Of a stretch of 64,000 nt of DNA, positions 56,539 through 64,000 are shown in pieces. The stretch's first letter is position 1. Every line of letters begins with the position of its first letter. Made by a program: the position numbers and the translations under genes. The stretch comes from Hymenochaete sp. R1 (Eukaryota; Basidiomycota; Agaricomycetes; Hymenochaetales; Hymenochaetaceae): the NCBI GenBank assembly GCA_019400425.1, contig JAFREE010000087.1:1-64000 (forward strand). The letters run 5' to 3'. The notes beneath the pieces are model-generated. The model saw only the letters and a program-made list of their open reading frames with translations. It searched no databases and was not told the DNA's origin.

Positions 56539-58818
56539 TCACATAATAGTGCACCCACAGCACCCACTCCGTTTCTCCTCTTCCATATCCGGAGGTTCAA
56601 ATGAATCGTCTGGCTTGTCCGCATTAGGTCGCGCATATTGTGAAAAGGGAGCAGGCGAAGGAGGTGGAGAATATCGTCGTTCACCAAATTGCGCCTTGTT
56701 AGCAGCATGGACCGTCGATTCACGTTTGCCAGACTTCTGAGCCTGGCTTTGTCGTTTCGACATGCGTTTGCCATCCCTTTGATTAGATCTCCGATCTGGC
56801 ATCGGAGAGCTGCCAAGGTCGTCCATAGGAATCATCTCTCCGGTCTTGGGATCATAACGAAGTCTTCGCTTGTTTTCATCTATTCCAAAAGTCCCAGGTT
56901 GCTGAGAGTAGACGTCAGTAAAGATGAAATAGAAGTGTGCGATGAACTCACTGGAGGTATCACTTCATCAGAATGTCTCTGTGCTTTAGGACTGCCATCC
57001 GCCTCTTCGTACTGGTCGTCTAAGCCCATCTTCCTGGCTACAACAGGCAGTACGACCTGTAACATAACTTAGCAACTACACACAATCATAAAATCAGCAA
57101 ATTACTCACATCATCCCAATTCCCAGACTTCTTCGGTTGTGTCCATGACGGTATAGCATCGGCCATACTGCCAGACCCATCCGGTACTTCAGGATACTCC
57201 GCCACTTCCCTAGGCTGTATCCTCACGTCCAACGCCGACTTCGACCTCTGTTGTTGCGTCACCGGCTTTTTCTTCGCGGGCGTTACAGCCGGGCTCTTCG
57301 TCCTCCCGCGTTTTTGTGCCTGAGCAACATTCGCACCTCCCTGCGTGTTGCCGTGCGAATGCGGTATTCGTGCTGTTGAGCGCGAGCGTGTTGGGGGTAT
57401 AATGTTATTGTTCGCAGTAGCAATAGCCTGTAGAGGCTCGGACGCAGTCCGTTGTTGCTGGCGCGGGGCGGCACGAGGTATTTGAGAAGGCTGGCGGAGT
57501 TTTGGTGTAGACGGGATGGCACCAGTCGTACCTTGCAGTACTCCATAATTCCCTCGTCTGGCCAAGTCAGTCTTTGATCTCGTCGCACTGTGTTCGCGAT
57601 CCGTCTCCGTATCTGCCTCCATGTCCGTTAACGGTGCTTCGTCCAACACAAGCGGATGAGCTACAGTGTCCTCCTCATCGATATTCATGCTCTCCCTATT
57701 CCCAATGCTCTGTGCTCTCAGCCTCCTCCCACCGATCGACTGGTTCGTAATCGTACGAAGTCGATGCCCATAGTTTGCAATCTCAAGCATCTCCTTCCGA
57801 TTACCAATCCGAAGCTCGCCCACACCGCCGTTTCGCGACACATCGCCTCGATACCAGTGCTCGAACGGACGTTCCTCCATCGACGGCCGTACCTCAGCAT
57901 CTGTGACCATAGACGAATCGGCCGTCGAAGTGAATGGAGCTGCTTCTTCGATAATGCCATTTTGACCCAGATGATGCGGAACGGCTACATCAACAGTCGA
58001 CCGCGACGCGTTCGCTTGATACGTGACATCTTCCTTACCGTCCCATTCTTCTTCCTCGTATTCCCCGTCGAACGCATCATTTTCCTCCATTTGAAAAGGC
58101 TGCTCATACGTCGGGGTTGTTCGCCCATAAGACTTGCTTCCGGACGCAAGAGACACGACCGCAACCGCCCCCTTACCGAAATGCCCATTGGGACCACCCC
58201 CGGCCCCGGAGTAAGGCAACGACGGAGAGTTGGACCTCGAGGACGCCGGAGTAGGAAGAGCATTTGCTCCCGAGTTCATCGACGTCGCGCTCCCATTCTG
58301 CATGCCGTTCACGTTCTTGCCAGTGATGGCTCCAGCCCCATTAACACCCTTCACGCTGTTTGGATCGAATGCGAATGGCTGTGAAAACGTCCTCGAGCGT
58401 TGTGGTTGGTGACCTTTTACGGCTGCGGAGCCTGTCTGTGTGGGACGTGACGACGTGCCGTTCAACGCGTCCGTTGCTGCTGCTGCCAGGGGTCGGGTGT
58501 AATTAAGGCTTGGGCGAGGGATACTCGACGGTGTGATACGCCCGCCGTTTCGTTCCCTTGACTCGGATGACCGGGGCTGGTACTTCCTGGTCGTCTGCAT
58601 CGTTCCATCCTCGCTCGCAGCCATGGAAGTGGCCGACATGCGCTTGGAGATGGCGCGACTCTCGTGCTCGAGACCTGTTTAGGATGGCACAGCAAAATAA
58701 GCTCCATTTGTCGAAGAGAGTTATGGTTGTGACACGCACGCATCCTCAAAGAAGGCACTATCGTTTCATCCCAGGAAAGATCTTGTAAAGCGGATTGCGC
58801 GGTTGTAGTCAGAGCCAT
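56539..58818 (-). CDS. Uncharacterised basidiomycete protein with C-terminal CaaX box
   Basis: ATG 58816-58818 starts MALTTTAQSALQDLSWDETI, then VPSLRMRLEHESRAISKRMS across the first intron (donor GTGCGT). The central about 480 residues are disordered, rich in Ser, Gly, Asn and Arg, with an island ERPFEHWYRGDVSRNGGVG, LRIGNRKEMLEIANYGHRL. The C-terminal third has VVLPVVARKMGLDDQYEEAD, PGTFGIDENKRRLRYDPKTG with IPMDDLG, a basic cluster and the ending KRSGCCGCTIM. CTIM is a CaaX motif (Met predicts farnesylation) and the two Cys just before it could be palmitoylated, so membrane anchoring is predicted. Three introns (near 58683-58737, 57073-57110, 56901-56950). I recognise the conserved blocks as typical of a basidiomycete protein family but know no function. 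Stop TGA 56539-56541. Confidence 0.72.
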
Positions 58819-59334
58819 GGTATATATTCTTCGCCACTCGGACGTCCCAAGTTATGCATCCGGTGGTGGTGTGTTGAATGAGAAGAAAAAAAAGGAGTTT
58901 CCTACTGAGCTAAAGAAAGATAGCAAGCTCAGAAATAAGGCTCCTGACAGAGAGTTGAAAGAAAAAGGGAGGAAGAAACCGACGAAGACGGGGGCAAGCG
59001 TTGGATGACGGCGAGGAGAGAGGAGAGAAGGTCAAGGTGTGAGCAACCAGACAGACAGACCGACGCTCTTCTCAACCCCAGAGTCTTCCAAATTCATTTT
59101 CAATTCTGAAACAATGTCTCATCCGGTTTCCTTTTCCGGCACAAATTTCAATCCTTTATGTGCAAAATGATGTATTTCTACAGGTTCAGCCAAAAGGAGC
59201 TAGAAATACTTCTACAAATAGATGTTGACGAAGGACATGCAAGTGAAACGAAATCAACAAGACAGTGAGGGAGAAACAATGCAGTTGTGTATGCCTATGA
59301 GTGATTTTGTACAAATGGTTGTTTAATACGTTCA
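58819..59334. other. Intergenic, CaaX-protein promoter and PTC7-like 3' end
   Basis: 516 bp. Near 58885 and 58960 lie A-rich purine runs. No gene. Confidence 0.4.
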
Positions 59335-61729
59335 TTAATCAGATGAAGAAGGGGACACGTTAGCTCTAGCAGCAACGGGCGAAATGACGGCTACGAGCAC
59401 CGAAATGTCTGTAACAATGCAGACGTCCGTCAGTCCAGGTTGCAGTTGTACATGATACAAAACAGGGGCTTACCATCGAATTTGCCACCTCGGAACGATC
59501 TACCCTCCTCCCGAGCCCGACGTGCGAACGGCAGGTCATCAGATACTGGATCAACTGCTTCATCTTCTCGACGGCTCTTGCATTTCTGCGTGCAGACCTG
59601 TCGGGCACGAGAACAAAGGGCCTCACTTAAAATGCCCGCCAGCGTCCGCCGCCCAAGACGCTCACGATCCTCTGACCCCTCCGCAGAACTCTTTGTGAGT
59701 GGATTATGAATATCCACAGCCCGTCGAACTTCATCCAACACATCCTCCTCCCACAGGTTATCGCTCATTCCATCAGATGCCAAAATCAAAATGTCATTGG
59801 CCTGCACCTCAATGTCATATCGACGGGCATCCGATGGACGTGTTGGAGATGCTGGTCCCAATTGGAGCGGACAGTTGAACTACCAAAAAGAGACGAAGAC
59901 TTAGAATCCAATGAATACTGATAAGATCGAGCATTTCAACTTACCCCTGACCACATTTCTTCACTTCGCCATACGACGTCACCACCTCGTACCAGCCATC
60001 CCACACAGTCACCCAGATGAGCAACACGAAGACGATCGCCAGAAAGTATAGCAAGCAATGCAGTTGAGGATCCAACGGTAAGTGGTTCCCACTTTGTTTG
60101 CCATTCATAATCGTCCGAATCGATCCGAGGTGTACCAGCCGCATTCCTTCCGAGGCCATAGAGCCACCATGGGGAGTTCGAGGACGGTTTGGGCACTCGA
60201 GTTCTGTGAAGTACTCGGTGAGCGTCCATAGCATGGTCATATGCGCGCTCCAAAACATCAACCGGGTCAATCACACCGTCAAAGGGGTCGCTATGAGTCG
60301 ATTCAATTTCGCTCGCTCTGGTATTTGATGCGCTTCGATCCCGACCACTTCTGAGAGACTCTCGAGAATAATCCATGGTTTGTCTAGGCTGTCCTTCTAT
60401 GAATGTCCCTCCACTGTTTTCGTCCCAGGGCCAGGCAAACGGCCGCGCGTTACCGGTCTCTCGTAATCGGGAATTACATGCACGAGGCGAAGATAGCAAC
60501 CCGTGCTTCAAAGAAGGTTTAGCCGGCGAGGACTTGAAGTTTTCCGGACTCTCCATCTGTACTCTTCTTGACGTCGCTTGATTCTCACTCTCTGCATTGG
60601 CCTGAACCTCGGTGACTTCCGATGCGCAGAAATGCATTAGTCTTCGTGCGAAGAGAGCGGACGGCGATGACGGAAGCGTATGGCGAAGTCGTGATTTCTC
60701 CGATGAAGAAGACGAAGCTGATGCGCAAGATGAACAGCTATGAGAATGAGGGGTGGAGCTTTTGTTAGAGGGACGGTGAATATTCCAACCTCCAACTCCA
60801 TCAGCTACCCCCAGAGCATCTTCCTGCACGAAGTAAGCATCTTCGCCGACTTGTACGGCGTTGTCTAGGGAATCGTGCGCATAAGACGCTGATTGTTCAA
60901 CACATGCGGAACATTGACAAGGAGAGGCCATCCTCCCGTCTTTGCCGTGCTTCGGAATACCATATGCACCGACATCCAACTGAAAAATGCGTGAGTTAGG
61001 GTGAGAAGAAACGTCTGTTCTGTAAGTTTCGGCATCTGACGCTCGCTTGTCGGAAACGTCCAATTCATGATCATAATTGAGTTTTCCACCTGCAATTCCA
61101 GCTCGAGGGCCATTAAGGAGATAGCCTCGATCTGAAGAATTTGCATCAAGAGGAGGTGAAGGGGTACCATATGCCAAAGTCAGGGATGTAGAGCCAAGAA
61201 GCGGTTGGCTACCACCTTCTGCCTGAGCGCCGTTCGCTTGACCAGTGCCCTGCTGACCATGACTATGTGTTGACTGTTGAGAAGTCTGCGGTCCATCTGC
61301 GAGTTGAGAATTGAGCGGTGTTTGTGCGCTATGAGTGGGGCTGGAGCTGTTGCTATTTGGTTGTCCTGGTTGCGACTTTACTTCTCCCGCAGTGAAGCGA
61401 GGGCCGGGAGGCGACTGGGAATGGATAGAATCGGGTTTCGAGATTGGGAGGGGAGGCGGGGGTTGGCCGGATTCAAAATGGTGAAGAGGGCCTGAGGCAT
61501 TTGTGTACAACGATCGACTGCTTGAGGGAGTCGCATTCGCCGCACGTGTAGATGACGCAGGTGATGACTGAGGCGAGCCAATTGAAGAGGCGAAGGAGAG
61601 AGATGCACGCCTTGGAGGGGGGCTACCAGGAGCCGACCTGATAGAAGACTTGAGAGGAGGAGATGCGGCTATGGACGAGCACAACCGTTTTGTGGTATGG
61701 ATTGTCTTGAGCTTCATGGATGTCGACAT
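59335..61729 (-). CDS. PTC7: PP2C-like phosphatase, Ptc7 type (mitochondrial)
   Basis: PPM-family phosphatase like yeast Ptc7/human PPTC7, which act in mitochondria, for example on coenzyme Q biosynthesis proteins. ATG 61727-61729; the first about 50 residues (MSTSMKLKTIHTTKRLCSS) are basic, Ser-rich and free of acids, fitting import. A long Ser/Gln/Pro-rich stretch follows. Motifs: VQVGEDAYFV, LGVADGVGGWNIHR, ALFARRLMHF, then a large insertion, VLERAYDHA, VGSSTALLAILSGD, LRVAHLGDCVGWLVR, EEMWSG|FNCPLQLGPAS across an intron, DILILASDGMSDNLWEEDV, and KFD|DISVLVAVISP at the end. The metal-binding Asp residues (GEDAYF, ADGVGG, ASDGMSDN, DDIS) are all present. Introns near 59883-59944, 60981-(no evidence of others) and 59410-59474. 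Stop TAA 59335-59337. Confidence 0.85.
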
Positions 61730-62255
61730 GAGCGTTCACGCCTCGAGATGGGCGGCACTTTAATTATCAACGGCAACGACGACGACGAAAGACTTGCTGT
61801 CAATGTCTCCGATGAGGCGAGACGACGAGGAGCACGACAACGACAACGACGACGGCGGAGATAGATGATGGTGGTCAGGGAGGAAGAGGTGTGTATGCCA
61901 CTGCGGGGAGGACACACTGGTAGTACTGGTGGTGGGGGAGACTGGGATTGGGTGACCTAAATAACGGGTAAAACCGGATTGGCTAATCAATACCAGCTTA
62001 TGGGAATTACTTGCTATTTTGGGTAATCAAGTCACATGATTTTGTAAAGTCACGTGCATCAAAGGGACCAAGGCAACCAACACTTCCCTCCTCAGACTCT
62101 TCCCTTACTTACTTACACGGCTACATACTACCTATCTATCTCTCTTACTCATATTTACTGCTTACTCCCTGCTTTCTTGGTTTCTTGTCTTCTTGCCAGC
62201 CCATCTTTCCTTGTTTTTTTTTCGGTGTACATTTTATAAATCTATTCGCTAAGAC
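61730..62255. promoter_or_regulatory. Divergent promoter region, PTC7-like and NDK-like genes
   Basis: 526 bp between start codons. A palindromic CACGTG E-box is at 62051-62056 in the context AAAGTCACGTGCATC, and an ATTGG/CCAAT-type site lies near 61977. GAC/CGA triplets at 61766-61855 belong to the PTC7 5' side. Which gene each site serves is unknown. Confidence 0.45.
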
Positions 62256-64000
62256 ATGTCTGGCACAAGCACCCCAGCATCCGACAATGACTCTCGCGTT
62301 CGAATCACAAGAACCGTAGCGATAATCAAGAGCCATGCGCTCGAACAAAGAATGGCTATCGAACGGAGAATCGAGGAGGCAGATTTCGAGGTCAGTCCAC
62401 GCTTCTAGCGCATATCTGCCTTCATATCACAGCAATACGCATCGTCATATCTGACAAATGGGCCTCGCGTAGATCGTCAAAGAGCGTCGGATGGAGTTCG
62501 ATTCAAACTCGGACGTGGACTTTCTCCGAGAGCTCTTCGGAGACGACACGTCCTCTCTCTTCGAGTATGTCCTACTTTGCTGTCTGAACGCTTACACCTG
62601 TACTCATGCTCGTCACAGGGGTCCAGTATGGGTCTATGTTCTCGAGCGGAGGCGCGCAGTCGAGGTCTGGAAGACGCTCATGGGCGACGCTGACCCCGAC
62701 CAAGCACGCGAATCGAGTCCCAACTCCCTCCGTGCTCAGTATGGTATTGATATTGCGCAGAACGCTGTCATGGGTGCGCCTACAGAAGAGATGGCGGAGG
62801 AACAGATAGCCGCTCTCTTCCAATCCAGCCCTCCTTTCCTTCCCCAAGACCCAGAAGAGGGGGAGGTCGCCGGATTGCAAGACGAGCTCAACGGATTATC
62901 TCTGAATGGAAACGGACAGGCTGTACACGAGAATGGCGACTGGCAGAATAGAGAAGCTGCCTTGTCTCCGACGTCCTCGCAGCTGTCTCAGTCTCTGCAC
63001 CTGACAAGCTCAGGGGGGTCCATGTCCATGTCACCTAACTCGGTTGGACGTTCTAATGGAAAGACGGCTTTCAAGGCTCGGTCAGTCCCTAAGACACACG
63101 AGTCACCAGATATCGCACCGCGCTCGTCGAGGGCAGCAGACCTTCGCGCAGGAATCTCGCCCGCTGCAAGCCGTCGCGACCAGCCTCGTGTGATACCTAC
63201 CAAGGAGGAACAGAAGCAAGCGTTCATGGATGTACCGGGTCACAAGCGCTCGACGACTATAGCAGTTGCGTCCACTGCGGCTCCCGCAATCGCTCCTCGC
63301 ATGACCAAGGCTGCTGCTCTCCGGCTCGGCCTGACGCCGGCTCCCGCACCTGCCCGCACACCTGCTCGCACGATGTCCCGCTCAAGTTCTTCAGACAACG
63401 GCGCATTCGAAGGAGTTCATGGGCATAAGAGACGCGAAAGCATCGCAGAGGCGAGCACGCAGAGGCCTGCCATGTCTCCACGATCCAACAAAAGTGCTGA
63501 ACTCCGTGCGAAGAAAGAATCAGCACCTCCATCTTCTTATATGTGTACGTTGTCCTTTATCCATTTGCTTCCACTATTCTTTACTGATGAGGGTAAATAA
63601 CAGTCCGTAATACAAGCTCACCTAAAGTTGATACAACAACCTCAGGTCGGACTTCGCGCGCAGGGTCAACATCAGGTTCGCGACCAGGCTCTGCGCTGGC
63701 TGGCTCCCGACCAAGTGCCCCAAGCATGAGTCGCTCGACTTCCGATGCGACAGGTTCCATCCGCAGATCATCCATCTCTGCCACTCCTACCAGGCGCCTC
63801 TCTGTGAGCCGTACCGACTCTCACAGGTCAGTCGCGTCGAACGGTGCAGATGACGCCCCTCCTGCCCGCCCTCCATCCGCCCCTCCTCGTCCGCCCTCCA
63901 TTGAACCGCGATTGAACCGCAGCGCGATGTTACGTGCGAAGGCCGGCGGTCCGACTCCGCCTGTCAAGAAAGTCAACGTTGCTACCCGTCGCTCGTCTAT
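62256..64000 (+). CDS. NDK-like domain protein with disordered repeat tail, 3' partial
   Basis: ATG 62256 begins MSGTSTPASDNDSRVRITRT. Exons 62256-62390, 62473-62564, 62619-63544 and 63604 to beyond the window keep frame exactly. Residues about 16-143 form a nucleoside diphosphate kinase-like domain: RTVAIIKSHALEQRMAIERR, DFEIVKERRMEF, FLRELFGDD, GPVWVYVLERRRAVEVWKTL, SLRAQYGIDIAQNAVMGAP. The canonical catalytic His motif (N-x-x-H-G-S-D) reads NAVMGAP, so the active His is Met127 and phosphotransfer is not expected; the KPD of the P-loop-like start is KSH. The tail is Ser/Pro/Arg-rich with four copies of a PR-x4-A-x-LR unit. The protein runs off the window at 64000 inside this tail. Confidence 0.8.

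Noticed and set aside
57656..58384. 242-codon plus frame opposite the CaaX-protein gene
   Set aside because: Shadow of the minus-strand coding sequence, which has the conserved islands and good splice junctions.

Overview
The window is nuclear DNA of a filamentous basidiomycete, most likely an Agaricomycete. Nearly every gene is interrupted by short (about 45-90 nt) GT-AG introns, genes are closely packed on both strands, and the protein set (Sec14, Cet1-type capping triphosphatase, Ytp1, Bor1, Arc1, Sok1/Tcp11, Ddl1-type DDHD lipase) is fungal. A secreted GH131 enzyme with a C-terminal CBM1 and a secreted GH28 enzyme point to a plant-biomass user. There is no rRNA, tRNA, CRISPR array, transposon or prokaryotic-style operon that I can support. 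All coordinates for spliced genes are genomic spans from start to stop codon; splice sites were placed by reading frames and family conservation by eye.

Layout. 1-1812 is the 3' part of a Bor1-like anion/borate transporter, tail to tail with the V-ATPase proteolipid c gene (1900-2748, minus). 3180-6648 is a run of four nuclear genes for mitochondrial function: ribosomal protein uL6m, an NDUFAF6-like complex I assembly factor, the LYR protein SDHAF1 (complex II assembly) and ribosomal protein uL29m. 6825-10031 is a DDHD phospholipase, 10409-11699 the GH131-CBM1 enzyme, and 12472-16960 tubulin-folding cofactor D. A gene-poor stretch (16961-21818) leads to a Sok1/Tcp11-family gene (21819-24733), followed by a second gene-poor stretch (24734-29289). 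Then come a ZIP9/Atx2-like zinc transporter, a Sec14-like lipid transfer protein, the mRNA capping triphosphatase, a Bud22-like ribosome biogenesis factor and a HIT-finger protein (29290-37572).

From 39326 on: a GH28 gene with about sixteen exons, an Arc1/EMAPII-type tRNA-binding cofactor, a large acidic protein with a Scm3-like segment, an NUDCD1-like CS-domain protein, a Ptc2/3-type PP2C, a Ytp1-like membrane protein, an unnamed CaaX-box protein, a Ptc7-type PP2C, and at the right edge the first part of a protein with a nucleoside diphosphate kinase-like domain that has lost the catalytic histidine.

Functionally this is ordinary conserved housekeeping sequence with two lignocellulose/pectin genes set into it. 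Several pairs are divergent with 120-530 bp between start codons and may share promoters: NDUFAF6/SDHAF1, uL29m/DDHD lipase, CET1/BUD22, ARC1/Scm3-like and PTC7/NDK-like. I did not find a convincing new multi-gene system. The most interesting points are the pseudo-kinase NDK protein with a four-copy repeat, the CaaX protein, the divergent complex I/complex II assembly pair, and several unusual exon structures (a start codon alone on an exon, a 20-nt catalytic microexon, an AG|GT ratchet-like site).
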